Assembly (NCBI GenBank): GCA_023381945.1 | Contig: JAMCQY010000225.1 | Coordinates: forward strand, 1 to 64,000 | Length of the DNA: 64,000 bases | Origin: Deltaproteobacteria bacterium | Lineage (GTDB): Bacteria > Desulfobacterota > Desulfobaccia > Desulfobaccales > 0-14-0-80-60-11 | Reading direction: 5' to 3' | Shown: one piece after another, positions 8,171 through 17,357 of the stretch | Layout of the letters: every line of letters begins with the position of its first letter | Position numbering within the stretch: position 1 is the first letter of the stretch | Notes under the pieces: generated by a model | The model's database searches: none | What the model saw: only the letters and a program-made list of their open reading frames with translations | What the model was told of the DNA's origin: nothing | Program-made: the position numbers and the translations under genes

Positions 8171-10063
8171 ATGATTGGACGTTTTTCTCAACTGGGCGTT
8201 TATCGCGAACTGGTTAATTCCGAAGAATTCTTCCGGGTTGCCATGGCCGGGGGGCTGGCCCTGTCCAGCTATCTGTGGGACACCTGGAAAGGGTCTGGAA
8301 CTCTTCCCGGCACGGTCATTGTGCTTGCCTCGGTGAGTCTCAGCGGCTTGCCCATCCTCTGGGGGGCCATTGACGGACTGCTTCGCCGCCGAGTGAACGT
8401 AGACGAACTGGTAAGCCTGGCCATCATTGCCAGCCTCATTCAGGGGGAATTTCTCACCGCCGCGGTGGTGAGCCTCATCATGGTGATAGGCTCGCTCATC
8501 GAAAAGGCCACCTGCGAGGCAGCCCGCAAAGCGGTGCACTGTCTCATGACCCTCTCCCCGGACACCGCCACCGTCATTGTTCAGGGCCAGGCGATGACCA
8601 GGCCCGTTTCCCAGATCCGGACGGGCGATCTCATCCTGGTGAAACCGGGGGAACGGCTTCCCGTGGATGCCACCATCCGGAAGGGGACTACAGCGGTGGA
8701 TGAATCCTCTGTGACCGGGGAGCCCTTTCCCCGGGACAAGGCCCCCGGGGATACAGTCTATGCCGGAACCTTAAATCAGAACGGGGTCATTGAAATCGAG
8801 GCTACCGCGGTGGGGGAGGATACCACCCTGGGCAAGGTGATCCGGCTGGTAGAGGCAGCCGAGTCATTTAAACCCGAGACGATAAGGCTGATTGACCGGC
8901 AAGCCCGGTGGTTCACCCCCCTGATCCTGGCCTGCGCCGTACTCGTTTGGGGATTGACGGGCGAAGTCAGCCGGGCCGTAACCGTGCTTATCGTCGGCTG
9001 CCCCTGCGCCTTGCTCTTGGCGGCTCCCACTGCCATCGTGGCCACCATCGGCAGAGCCGCCCGGTCCGGCATCCTTATCAAAGGGGGACAATATTTGGAA
9101 ACCGCGGCCGCGGCGCAGGTTATTCTTTTCGATAAAACCGGAACCCTGACGGAAGGCCAGCCTCGGGTGGAGAACGTCTTTTGCGTTCCCGGAGTCGAAG
9201 GCAGGGAAGTTTTGGCCCTGGCGGCCTGCGTTGAACAGCATAGTTCTCATCCCCTGGCCCGGGCGGTGATGAAGGCGGCCCACTACGCTAAAATAGCCCT
9301 CAGCCAGGTGGAAGAAATGTGCGCCCAAATCGGGCTAGGGGTAAGTGCCTGCGTCCAGGGCCGGTTGGTGGAGGTAGGCAGTGCCTATGTGGGCGGCGGG
9401 ACCATGAATATTCCCTTGGAGTTGCGCCAGCCCTTGGAACATATCAAGGAAAGAGGCGCCACCCCCCTAGTGGTGTACCGGGATCAGCGCCCCCTGGGCA
9501 TTATCAGCGTGGCGGATCGCATCCGGACTACAGCCGGCGAAACGGTTCGCCAGTTGCATTCCCTGGGACTGGAGCACATCGGCATCTTATCGGGAGACCA
9601 CCAGAAATCGGCCTCCCTGGTAGCCGAGGCCGTGGGAGTAACAGATGCCTGGGCTGGAATGCTCCCCGAGGATAAGCTACAGGTCCTCAGGGATTTTCAA
9701 AAGCGGGGTAAAGTGGTGCTTTTCGTAGGCGACGGGATTAACGATGCGCCATCCCTGGCCGCGGCCAATGTGGGGATCGCCATGGGAGCCGCGGGCACCG
9801 ACGTGGCCCTGGAGACGGCGGATATCGCCCTGATGCACGACGACATCTCAAAGATTCCGTTTCTAGTCCGATTGAGCCGTCGGATGCTGCGAGTTATCAA
9901 GTGGAATCTGGTCTTCGCCTTGTTTTTCAATGCGATGGCCATTGCCGCCAGCGGTGGTGGTTGGCTGAACCCCATCACCGGGGCCCTGGTCCACAATATC
10001 GGCTCGGTTCTGGTGGTTTTGTCTTCAGCCAGCATCGCCTTCACCCGAGAAGAAGGGCTTTAA
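8171..10063 (+). CDS. Heavy-metal-translocating P-type ATPase (P1B type)
   Basis: A 630-aa integral membrane pump that exports metal ions using ATP. It has the CPC transmembrane motif (VGCPCALLLAAPT, Cys277/Cys279), the phosphorylation motif DKTGTLTEG (Asp321), the actuator-domain TGE motif (SSVTGEPFPRDK), an HP motif (SSHPLA) and the hinge GDGINDAPSLA. There is no N-terminal HMA metal-binding domain, and membrane helices lie near residues 20-125, 245-290 and 570-625. CPC fits Zn/Cd/Pb or Cu pumps; the exact metal cannot be read from the sequence. The chimeric OB-domain gene lies upstream on the same strand. Confidence 0.9.
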   Translation: MIGRFSQLGVYRELVNSEEFFRVAMAGGLALSSYLWDTWKGSGTLPGTVIVLASVSLSGLPILWGAIDGLLRRRVNVDELVSLAIIASLIQGEFLTAAVVSLIMVIGSLIEKATCEAARKAVHCLMTLSPDTATVIVQGQAMTRPVSQIRTGDLILVKPGERLPVDATIRKGTTAVDESSVTGEPFPRDKAPGDTVYAGTLNQNGVIEIEATAVGEDTTLGKVIRLVEAAESFKPETIRLIDRQARWFTPLILACAVLVWGLTGEVSRAVTVLIVGCPCALLLAAPTAIVATIGRAARSGILIKGGQYLETAAAAQVILFDKTGTLTEGQPRVENVFCVPGVEGREVLALAACVEQHSSHPLARAVMKAAHYAKIALSQVEEMCAQIGLGVSACVQGRLVEVGSAYVGGGTMNIPLELRQPLEHIKERGATPLVVYRDQRPLGIISVADRIRTTAGETVRQLHSLGLEHIGILSGDHQKSASLVAEAVGVTDAWAGMLPEDKLQVLRDFQKRGKVVLFVGDGINDAPSLAAANVGIAMGAAGTDVALETADIALMHDDISKIPFLVRLSRRMLRVIKWNLVFALFFNAMAIAASGGGWLNPITGALVHNIGSVLVVLSSASIAFTREEGL

Positions 10064-10112
10064 TTATTTGGTTTTTTCGCACCCTTTTAGGCGTCATTAG
10101 TGTCAGGGGCGT

Positions 10113-11273
10113 TCAGGAAATCCTTTCACCTTCCTTGCTTAATAGAATCTGCATTAGGTCTTGCAACCCCACGATTTTAACCTTCAAACCCTTATATTCT
10201 CGCGTAAACGGACGATCCACATCAAAAGCAACAACGAGGTTTTGCCCCTGGGGATAGTTTTTTCTGAAGAATCGAAGATTGTCTGGATCAAACTCCGCCG
10301 CAGACCATTTGCATTCGATGGCCATTGGCTCGGCCAGCCTTTTTCTGAGCACGAAATCGATTTCATGACCCCGTTTGTCTCTCCAATAAAATATCCGTCT
10401 GGTTTGCAGCTGCGCCTGGATTTCATTCAAAACCAAATGCTCCCAGAGAATCCCATAATCCTCCCGTCTCAATTCATGCCAACCGCGAAAGTAGCAGATA
10501 AAGCCGGTGTCAAAGGCATAGACTTTCGGCGCCGAGACGATCTCGGTGGGACGGTGGGAACTGAAGGGTCTCACCACATGCACCAAAAAGGTAGCCTCCA
10601 GGACATTCAGGTAATTGGAAATGGTCGTGCGGCTCACTTCGCAAGGACGGGCAAAGCTACTGGCCTCAAATATGCCTCCGCTCTGACACAGCAATAATTC
10701 AACAAATTTGAGAAAGGCATGCCGCCGTTCCAACTGGAACAATTCCTGGATATCCTTGGCCCAATAGGAATCCAGCCATTCCTGAAAATCCCGCTCCGGT
10801 ATCTCGCCGGCCAAAAAGAATGGAGGCAATCCGCCGAAGAGAAATCGATGGCTCAAGTCGTTATTCTGAAAGTCCTCCAGATCGGCAAATATTATGGGAG
10901 TTAGCCATAACTCCGCTTTGCGGCCAGCTAAGGTATCCCGAAACTTTGCCGACGCCCCTAGCGTGGAAGAACCAGTGGCTATCACCTTCAGGCCAGAAAA
11001 TTGATCCGCCGCGATTTTCAGAAGTTCCGAAGGGTTGGGTAAGCGATGGATTTCATCCAGGACTACGGTGCGATTATGCAGACCGCTAAGGAAAGACTGC
11101 GGATCTTCCATCATCTGCCTTACCCGAGGCAGTTCGCAATCGAAATACTCGATGTCGGGCAGGCTTTGGCAGAGATAAGTCTTGCCCACTCGCCGAACCC
11201 CGGCAAGCCATATCAGGGAGCGCCGTTCCCAAGCATTGTTTATCTGCTCCAACCAAAATCGACGATATACCAT
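10113..11273 (-). CDS. AAA ATPase with DUF4143 domain
   Basis: A 386-aa protein of the AAA_14/DUF4143 family. The P-loop is AGVRRVGKTYL, the Walker B is TVVLDEIHRLP, and ATGSST is the sensor region. The C-terminal half is the DUF4143 domain with a nuclease-like end (FYWRDKRGHEIDFVL, IECKW), the restriction-endonuclease-like core often seen in this family. An upstream TTG would add six residues; the ATG at 11273 is preferred. Function of the family is unclear. It converges with the P-type ATPase gene. Confidence 0.85.
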   Translation of the reverse strand: MVYRRFWLEQINNAWERRSLIWLAGVRRVGKTYLCQSLPDIEYFDCELPRVRQMMEDPQSFLSGLHNRTVVLDEIHRLPNPSELLKIAADQFSGLKVIATGSSTLGASAKFRDTLAGRKAELWLTPIIFADLEDFQNNDLSHRFLFGGLPPFFLAGEIPERDFQEWLDSYWAKDIQELFQLERRHAFLKFVELLLCQSGGIFEASSFARPCEVSRTTISNYLNVLEATFLVHVVRPFSSHRPTEIVSAPKVYAFDTGFICYFRGWHELRREDYGILWEHLVLNEIQAQLQTRRIFYWRDKRGHEIDFVLRKRLAEPMAIECKWSAAEFDPDNLRFFRKNYPQGQNLVVAFDVDRPFTREYKGLKVKIVGLQDLMQILLSKEGERIS

Positions 11274-11352
11274 TTGCAAATAGATTATCAAATAGGTTTA
11301 CTAAATGCAATTGTATTTGCATTTGTGACAGTCAGCTCACTGACGCTCCCCT

Positions 11353-12006
11353 TTATGGCCGCGGCGTCCGATCAATTTTATTCCTCGCAATCCACCTGCT
11401 AACTGTGGTCAAAGCAACATTATACCGTGCAGCAATGAAGCTGAGAGTGGAGCCGTTCTTTAGCAATGCCTCGATCTCCGGACGGTATTGATCCAGTTTA
11501 CCTTTGCCGGGGCCCCGGGGCCGACCCAGCTTCACGCCGGCGGCCTTCCGGGCTTTCAAGGCCTCTTTAGTGCGGGCCGAGATAAAGTCTCGTTCGATCT
11601 CGCTGAACAGCGCCATCATGGTTAAAAATACCTTGCTTTCGATGGTGCCGTTCAGGGTCCAGGCCCCCTTAATGGCGTGAACATTCACCCCCTTCTTTCG
11701 CAGTTCCGCCAGGACGTCCAGGGTATCAAGAGTGGACCGGCCCAGACGGGAAATCTCCGGCACAATGAGCCAGTCCCCAGCTTTCGAAGACTCGACGGCC
11801 TTGGCAAGCTCCCGGGTCCGCCAGCCCTTCGTCCCGGAAACCCTTTCTTCAACCCAATCGACGTTGCCAAGCCGGCGCTCATTGGCAAACAGCAGGATAT
11901 CAGCCTTGTTTTTTTCCAGGTCCTGATCCTGGGTGCTCACCCGCAGGTAGCCGATGACTCTAAGAGGATCGCTTGGCATTTGATCACTTTTTCTGATCTT
12001 AACCAT
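11353..12006 (-). CDS. Serine recombinase (resolvase/invertase family)
   Basis: A 217-aa site-specific recombinase. The catalytic domain has IGYLRVSTQDQD (Ser24 nucleophile), the WLIVPEISRLGRS region and the FSEIERDFISARTKEAL long helix; the C-terminal 45 residues form a helix-turn-helix (STLSFIAARYNVALTTVSRW). I choose the ATG at 12006 because AGGAAG lies just upstream; the longer frame from 12036 would begin almost at the predicted promoter. It could be a resolvase, an invertase or a transposition-linked enzyme. Confidence 0.88.
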   Translation of the reverse strand: MVKIRKSDQMPSDPLRVIGYLRVSTQDQDLEKNKADILLFANERRLGNVDWVEERVSGTKGWRTRELAKAVESSKAGDWLIVPEISRLGRSTLDTLDVLAELRKKGVNVHAIKGAWTLNGTIESKVFLTMMALFSEIERDFISARTKEALKARKAAGVKLGRPRGPGKGKLDQYRPEIEALLKNGSTLSFIAARYNVALTTVSRWIARNKIDRTPRP

Positions 12007-12048
12007 CTCACTTCCTGCTTTTGCGCGAAAACACATTAAATTAATTTA

Positions 12049-12078
12049 ATTGCTATCATTATGAGGCTTATAAGTCAA
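12049..12078 (-). promoter_or_regulatory. Possible promoter of the serine recombinase
   Basis: On the minus strand TTGACT (12073-12078) and TAGCAA (12049-12054) are separated by 18 bp in an AT-rich stretch ahead of the recombinase start. Confidence 0.4.
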
Positions 12079-12214
12079 ATGGTTATGAGCAATAATTTAT
12101 CAGCATTTTAATGTCCGTTTTCGAGCAAAAGCCAGTGGGATATCGGCTTACGATGAACCGGGATTCAGTAACCTTCGAGAGTATCCTGATAATACAGCAG
12201 TGTGTGGCTTTCGA

Positions 12215-12505
12215 CTAACCGCGAGGAGAAGGGCTGGACGAGCGAGGCCGGAGAGGCTCCAGGAGAAAACTGCCGTTGGGTAATGGCGTGATTCGTATGA
12301 GAGGAGGGAAACCGGGTTTCTCAGCTTCTTGTGTAGGGCTGATGGGGCGTCGCTTGGCAGACTCCGGGGCCGGTCGATCAACCACAGGTCCGGGTGCGGT
12401 TTGCTTTTTCTCCACGGCCAGGCCCGGACCTGCCGCCATCAGAAATATTCCGATGCCGCACCACAGCGATAGCAGTTTTTTAAAAGCTCTCTTCCTCAAA
12501 ATCAA
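12215..12505 (-). CDS. Small secreted or periplasmic protein of unknown function
   Basis: A 96-aa protein with a clear signal peptide: basic MILRKRAFKK, hydrophobic LLSLWCGIGIFLMAAGPGL and an AVE cleavage-like site. The mature part is short and rich in Pro, Lys and Arg. Its ATG overlaps the stop of the upstream AcaB-like gene by 4 bp, so they form an operon. No family recognised. Confidence 0.65.
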   Translation of the reverse strand: MILRKRAFKKLLSLWCGIGIFLMAAGPGLAVEKKQTAPGPVVDRPAPESAKRRPISPTQEAEKPGFPPLIRITPLPNGSFLLEPLRPRSSSPSPRG

Positions 12506-13296
12506 TGAAGGATCCCAGCCTCTGCGGATTCTTCCGTCTCAACCGGGGACGGTTCCGGCGCCTTGGCGGGGGCTTCTTCTGCAGCCTGGCGGTGTTTCCG
12601 ACTAGCCGCTTTAGGCGGGCTTTCAATATCCCCAGCCGCTTTGAGTGTTCCGCCGGTTTCCGTGATCCCCTCCGCCGGCTCCTTCATCTCCGTTTCGGCT
12701 AGGGCTGGGGTTTTCTCTTCCTCCGGTGCCGTTGCAGGCTGCTGCTTCCGGTGTTCAGCCAGGGTGTCCTTGGCCAAGCGGCAGATCCTGACGCCTGCCT
12801 GCCGGATGGCGGTCCACCACTTGCGTTGCATCTGGTTGTATTCAACGTCGTTGAGGATGCGAGAGAACCACAGGTTGCCCATCACCGTAAACAGGTCGTC
12901 CATGGTCTCTACCAGCTTGAGGTATTCCAGGCCGTAGGGATGGGAGATTTCCAGGGTAGCACTGACCGGTTTGGTGTAGGCGGCCTGCATGTCGAGGCCG
13001 TGCTCCGCGGCCAGGAGCTTCAGGCGCTCATATTCTTCCTGGAGGTCTTTGCTCAGGGGCTTAAAGATTTCTTCGTCCAGTGACTCCAAAAGAGACAGGA
13101 CCCTGATATCTTCGGCGAAGCGCTGCAGAATGATGCCGATGCGGAAGAAGGCGATGCAGACCGGGACCGTGATGTTGACCAGGTCTTGGGCGTCCCGGCT
13201 AAAGAGAGTGATGGTCTTGTGGACTGCCAGGCGGTTGTCCCGATCCGGGTCCATTACCTGCGGCCGGCGAGGCTGTTGTTTCTTTTTCTTGGCCAT
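12502..13296 (-). CDS. AcaB/PFL_4669-like integrative conjugative element protein (DUF1845 type)
   Basis: A 264-aa cytosolic protein. Residues about 20-175 (from RLAVHKTITLFSRDAQD to QMQRKWWTAIRQAG) match my recollection of the PFL_4669/DUF1845 proteins of integrative conjugative elements, a family that includes the AcaB regulator of IncC plasmids. The last 90 residues are a low-complexity Pro/Glu/Ala tail. It heads a two-gene operon with the secreted protein downstream. A regulatory role is inferred from AcaB only; I am fairly sure of the ICE association, less of the function. Confidence 0.55.
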   Translation of the reverse strand: MAKKKKQQPRRPQVMDPDRDNRLAVHKTITLFSRDAQDLVNITVPVCIAFFRIGIILQRFAEDIRVLSLLESLDEEIFKPLSKDLQEEYERLKLLAAEHGLDMQAAYTKPVSATLEISHPYGLEYLKLVETMDDLFTVMGNLWFSRILNDVEYNQMQRKWWTAIRQAGVRICRLAKDTLAEHRKQQPATAPEEEKTPALAETEMKEPAEGITETGGTLKAAGDIESPPKAASRKHRQAAEEAPAKAPEPSPVETEESAEAGILH

Positions 13297-13542
13297 AACC
13301 CACTCCTTCCCGGCTTTTTAGGGCCACGGTAACATAGGATCGAGGCGGGTTATAGGCGGAAAGCTGACGATTTTTGTGAACTTTTAGGGTCTTTTATTCT
13401 TTCGCTTGGCCGAGCTAACTAAACTGGAATATGATAACATTCTGCAAAGTCATACAAGGGGTAAGGAAGTGGAATTCAGCAGAAACTTTCAAGAAAGTAA
13501 GCCACCATGGGGAAAACCTGACCAGAATTTCAACTCGAAGCC

Positions 13543-14232
13543 TTATCCCTTTTTTAGAATATCTCTAATGCGTGGAACAAGTGTTCCAGCGGCCCAAAAA
13601 CCTAAGCGGTTTGCTTGGTGATAGAAAAATTCTCTTAAAATCTCTCCTTTAGCCTCTAATTCATTAGTAAGCAGGAAATATTTCCTCTGATAAGATAATT
13701 CAAGCAAATCGTTAATTGAATGTTCTTTAACAAGAGCCATAAGTTCTTTTTTCTTTTGTGATTTTTTAAAACTAATTCCTTTATTCAGTAGTATTTCCGT
13801 AAGGTCATTTTTAGTAAATTTTCTTTCAATCAAATGAAGCGGCACATCGAAGGAGACAAGTCCGCTATCTACAATTTCTTTACTTGTTTCATCTGTGTTA
13901 CACCCAAAACGGCGAGTCTCATAAAATGTACATTTATCAAGTGATCTCATTGAACGATATGGCTTATCAATTGTTCTTATTTTACCAAATTGATCGTAAC
14001 GGATTGCATCAAGCAAATGCCATCGGGCAGATGTGGATAGCGGTATCATCCGTTGAAGCATAGGAAAAATGCTATCAAATTTTATCCTATCAAAACTGGC
14101 AAGGTTTTCCGGTTCGCATAATGGAACATCGTTCCAAAAAGGGGTATCTTTCCTCATGTGGCTAATGAAATGGTTTACATTATTAATACAATCCTTTATA
14201 ATGTGCTGGTCAAAATTAAATTCCCAAGGCAA
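13543..14232 (-). CDS. Hypothetical protein with SAP-like motif, AT-rich
   Basis: A 229-aa protein encoded in DNA far more AT-rich than its neighbours, a sign of separate acquisition. Around residues 145-180 it has a helix pair (FTKNDLTEILLNKG then KKSQKKKELMALVKEH) like a SAP DNA-binding motif. No catalytic motif is visible. It begins 6 bp after the gene at 14239 and is probably its operon partner. Confidence 0.65.
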   Translation of the reverse strand: MPWEFNFDQHIIKDCINNVNHFISHMRKDTPFWNDVPLCEPENLASFDRIKFDSIFPMLQRMIPLSTSARWHLLDAIRYDQFGKIRTIDKPYRSMRSLDKCTFYETRRFGCNTDETSKEIVDSGLVSFDVPLHLIERKFTKNDLTEILLNKGISFKKSQKKKELMALVKEHSINDLLELSYQRKYFLLTNELEAKGEILREFFYHQANRLGFWAAGTLVPRIRDILKKG

Positions 14233-14238
14233 TATGCT

Positions 14239-14709
14239 TCATGCCATTAAGAATCTTCCAAGATTTACAATTATACTTTCGTCACTACACCCCAAATTCG
14301 ATTGAAGCATATAAGCTGAAATTAATGTAGCTATCTGTTTGCCATTCAATCCATTTATTATATTACCAATATTTATCTTTTTAATAATTTCTGGTAACTT
14401 TGCGCATCTTTCTTTGTTATTATCATTTGAACCATAATGTTTTTCTTGTAATTGAATTCTTAGCGTAATACTAAGGATGGGATCTGGTTTCATTAATTCG
14501 CAAAATAAACGTGAAATTGATTCTATGTCAGAATCAAGCCAAGATTCTGCAATCCATTCAACAAAACCTTTACAAGGAACGTGGGAATTTGGAGAATAAA
14601 CTGGGTCAAGGAAAGGGAAGTTAATATGACCAATTTTATTAACGTTTTCCTGCCAAATATCGAAATGCCTCTTGCCAGTGCTATCGGGCACTAACTCTTC
14701 TGTCGGCAT
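14239..14709 (-). CDS. Hypothetical protein, AT-rich partner of the SAP-like gene
   Basis: A 156-aa, mostly helical protein with no recognised domain. It has the same low GC as the following gene and ends 6 bp before it, so the two form a unit. Such AT-rich gene pairs in mobile elements are often defense or addiction cargo, but nothing in the sequence shows that here. Confidence 0.6.
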   Translation of the reverse strand: MPTEELVPDSTGKRHFDIWQENVNKIGHINFPFLDPVYSPNSHVPCKGFVEWIAESWLDSDIESISRLFCELMKPDPILSITLRIQLQEKHYGSNDNNKERCAKLPEIIKKINIGNIINGLNGKQIATLISAYMLQSNLGCSDESIIVNLGRFLMA

Positions 14710-15075
14710 AAAAATCTTCTCCTAAATTTTCATTTCGATGGCATGGCAAATTTATGACCTATTTTTGAAAATTGATCTTCTTTAGTCAATGAGATTTTTG
14801 AAGGTTTATGCGAAAGATCGAACTCTTGCCTTGCTGGGCCATGAACCAGCGTGAATTTAGCTGAGCTATAGTTTTGTGGCACAAAAAACCCGTTGCAGGC
14901 GGCTAGCCTATCTCGGAAGTTTGCGGTAGAGAAAGAAGCCCCTACCTTTCGGCATCAAAAACGGAGAGACCTTGCCCGAGTCACCCCCTCCTCACGGCAG
15001 GCGCTCCTGAATTTACAGTCTACTGGGAAGACGAATGGAGGCTAAGCCTCCCGGCTCACCCCAGTGAAAAAGAAT
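14710..15075. other. Intergenic region upstream of the toxin-antitoxin pair
   Basis: No gene seen. It holds the presumed minus-strand promoter of the AT-rich pair and a degenerate tRNA-like sequence near 14808-14880. Confidence 0.5.
14808..14880 (-). pseudogene. Degenerate tRNA-like sequence
   Basis: On the minus strand a D-arm-like TATAGCTCAGCTA is followed by GCTGG-TTCATGGC-CCAGC, which looks like an anticodon arm reading CAT with an over-long loop, and then AAGAGTTCGATCTTT, which looks like a T-arm. The two acceptor strands do not pair. It may be a decayed tRNA or an old attachment-site scar. Confidence 0.3.
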
Positions 15076-15104
15076 TTGCAAAATATATCACTAAGTGTTA
15101 TATT
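15076..15104 (+). promoter_or_regulatory. Promoter with near-perfect palindromic operator for higBA
   Basis: TTGCAA (15076-15081) and TATATT (15099-15104) are 17 bp apart. The interval is a palindrome: AATATATCACT (15082-15092) and AGTGTTATATT (15094-15104) are inverted copies with 10 of 11 matches. The operator covers the spacer and -10, as expected for autoregulation by the HTH antitoxin. Confidence 0.75.
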
Positions 15105-15113
15105 AATTTCTGC

Positions 15114-15494
15114 ATGCGAGTATTCAAAAACAAATGGTTCGCCCGCTGGACGCGTACAGAGGACGTTTCGGATTCTGCCTTGTTTCAGGCGGCGGCCGAG
15201 GTTATCGCTGGGCAGGTGGAAGCCGATCTTGGCGGCTGTTTGTTTAAAAAGCGACTGGCCAGAGAAGGCGGCGGGAAACGAAGCGGCTACCGGGTCCTTA
15301 TAGGTTATAAAAAGCCGAATTCGGACCGGATCGTTTTTCTTTATGCCTTCGCCAAAAATGTCAGGGCGAATATTTCGGACAAGGAAAAAGAAGCCCTGAG
15401 CCTAGTTGCTGAGGCTTTTGTTTCGGCAACGGATGCCCAGGTGGACTTGCTTTTACAGGAAGGCTCCATTTTGGAGGTAAAACACCATGAGTGA
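15114..15494 (+). CDS. RelE/HigB-type toxin
   Basis: A 126-aa protein of the RelE/HigB-like family, which in characterised members cleaves mRNA on the ribosome. Recognisable parts are FKNKWFARWTR at the start, LFKKRLAREGGGKRSGYRVLI in the middle and RIVFLYAFAKNVRANIS, the strand carrying the usual basic and aromatic active-site residues. Toxin-first order and overlap by 8 bp with the HTH antitoxin gene match HigBA systems. It sits in an ICE-like region and likely helps maintain it. Confidence 0.85.
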   Translation: MRVFKNKWFARWTRTEDVSDSALFQAAAEVIAGQVEADLGGCLFKKRLAREGGGKRSGYRVLIGYKKPNSDRIVFLYAFAKNVRANISDKEKEALSLVAEAFVSATDAQVDLLLQEGSILEVKHHE

Positions 15495-15789
15495 AATTTT
15501 AGATATTGCCAATGAGATGGCCCAAGACCTGTTCAAGGCCGGGGCCATGGACGAAATAACCATGCGCAAGATTAAGGCGCTCTCCCTGCCTTCCAAACGG
15601 GCCTTTCGACCGGAGGATATTCGGCGTATCCGCCAGGCGAACCATGTCAGCCAAGCCGTGTTTGCGGCGATCCTGGGTATCGGCAAGACCACGGTGCAGC
15701 AGTGGGAGCGGGGGGAGAAAAGACCGAGCGGCCCGGCGCAGCGGCTTCTAGATCTCATTGATCGGAAAGGATTGGCAGCGCTGGGCTGA
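15487..15789 (+). CDS. HigA/NadS-type helix-turn-helix antitoxin
   Basis: A 100-aa protein. Residues about 38-90 form an Xre-type HTH (FRPEDIRRIRQANHVSQAVF then LGIGKTTVQQWERGEKRPS). It should neutralise the upstream toxin and repress the promoter palindrome at 15082-15104. Its start overlaps the toxin gene, giving translational coupling. Confidence 0.88.
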   Translation: MSEILDIANEMAQDLFKAGAMDEITMRKIKALSLPSKRAFRPEDIRRIRQANHVSQAVFAAILGIGKTTVQQWERGEKRPSGPAQRLLDLIDRKGLAALG

Positions 15790-15995
15790 CCAAATTATAC
15801 TTTTTGGCCAAAAAGTTTAATTCTCCAGCGCAGAATTATATTCCAGTATAACTTAGACCAAAGCTACTACTCAGGTCTCGCCTCACCGTTTTTGCTGCTC
15901 TTGTCTGATGGTGCCCAGGAAGGGCCAGATAGCCTACCATGGTGTGCCACGGGCTATTGGCCTTGTAGTCAGAGTGAACTATCCGATATGTTATT

Positions 15996-16066
15996 AAGGC
16001 TGGTTTACTGTTTTGCTGGTATACCAGCATTCTGTATTAACTTAACGCTGGTTTCTTCTCCCTTTT
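15996..16066 (-). pseudogene. Relic of a second ribbon-helix-helix gene fragment
   Basis: This short stretch closely resembles part of the RHH gene at 17517-17575: both contain GCTGGYATACCAGCATTCTGT followed by a similar TTAACGCYRGYTTCTTC segment. Translated on the minus strand it gives GEETSVKLIQNAGIPAKQ then stop, against GEEAGVKAGQNAGMPAGQQ in the gene. It is a decayed duplicate or a relic of a related gene. Confidence 0.5.
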
Positions 16067-16079
16067 GTTATGTATTTCA

Positions 16080-17153
16080 TTATTTCCCCAACCGCCTCTC
16101 AAGCCGAGACAGCCTCCGGATGACCCCCACCTTGGGATTATAGGACAGGGCGGTGCGGTAATGATCGGCGGCTGCCTGGAAGTCATTCCGGGCTTCCGCC
16201 AACTCCCCCCGGATACGAAAGGCCCAGGCGCGGTAATGGTCGTCGATGCCCGCCATGCCGATCACTTTGTCGAGGATATGGTTGATCTCCTGGGCCTCCG
16301 CCGCCGTGATCTTATCCTTATCCTGTCCATAAAAGCGGCTTTTGGCCAGTTCGACCAGCTCCCACGGAGATCCGTGCTCCAGGGTATATTCCTGATAGGC
16401 CTTTTCGACTTCCTCGGGATTCAGCAGATTCCCCGAAAGATCATAGCGTTCTGTTGACCCATGCCTTTTCAACTGAATCTCATTGTTGACCAAGGCCAGA
16501 TCATCCGGGGGCATATGGCCCTCCAATTTTAGAATGAAGGCGGACGGCGAAGTGGAAAAGATAAAGGTCTTGCAGTCATCCGGCTCATAGTCAGGATTGC
16601 TTAAGGTCGTGCACCAGGCGAGGGCGCCGTCTTTGGAGAAGCCGCATTTATTCAAATTGGCCTTGGTGCGGTAACCGAATTTGCGGCCCTGGAGATCAAT
16701 GAGATAAAAGATGCCGTGCAGACCGTCGCCAAACAGCCAATCGTTGACGGCCACGGTGCCATGATCGGAGACCACTGCGTCATTGGGTCGTTCCAAATCC
16801 ACCTGCCATACCAGTTGCTGCCCCTCGGCCAGGATTACCCGGCCTTTCCCTTTGCTGCGGTGCCCGCCATAGGTGCCGCCCCGGTAATCATAGTCCTGGC
16901 TGCCCACTATATAGCGGCCGTTGGGGGAGGCCGAGCCGGAACCAAAGAAACCGATAGAATCAAACCGCAGCCAGTTTTGGGAAAACTCGAAATTGGGATC
17001 TGGGGTGGACACTCCCTGCAATTTGATTCCCACCATGGGCTGCTTCTTGTTTTTCTTCTTCGAGCTTCGCAACCCCTTATGCAGCCCCTTAAAGAATGGC
17101 GCGAACAGGGCTAAGACGATCCCCATCACAATAACTACCGCTAAGAAGCTCAT
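16080..17153 (-). CDS. Membrane-anchored protein with C-terminal TPR-like helices
   Basis: A 357-aa protein with one N-terminal membrane segment (MSFLAVVIVMGIVLALFAPF) followed by a basic KKKNKK stretch, so the bulk is probably cytoplasmic. Residues 45-235 form a beta-rich region with repeats of the kind seen in beta-propellers (SPNGRYIVGS, SKDGALAWC). The last 60 residues look like a TPR (DDHYRAWAFRIRGELAEARNDF). No named family recognised. Confidence 0.65.
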   Translation of the reverse strand: MSFLAVVIVMGIVLALFAPFFKGLHKGLRSSKKKNKKQPMVGIKLQGVSTPDPNFEFSQNWLRFDSIGFFGSGSASPNGRYIVGSQDYDYRGGTYGGHRSKGKGRVILAEGQQLVWQVDLERPNDAVVSDHGTVAVNDWLFGDGLHGIFYLIDLQGRKFGYRTKANLNKCGFSKDGALAWCTTLSNPDYEPDDCKTFIFSTSPSAFILKLEGHMPPDDLALVNNEIQLKRHGSTERYDLSGNLLNPEEVEKAYQEYTLEHGSPWELVELAKSRFYGQDKDKITAAEAQEINHILDKVIGMAGIDDHYRAWAFRIRGELAEARNDFQAAADHYRTALSYNPKVGVIRRLSRLERRLGK

Positions 17154-17357
17154 GGTGTATTCCTTTTTGTTAGAGAGTCAGGACAAGAGGAAAAGACGAA
17201 ATTACGTCACACCACTGGTCCAAACAGCGTCAGCACCTGATCTTCTTAAGGCCCGAAGAATCCTATATCAGTATTATTCTCCACTGGAAGGCATGCAGTG
17301 TCATCTATCCGAGCATATCCAGTACGAAGGTTTGTAGGGAGAAACACTCAATGTAAG

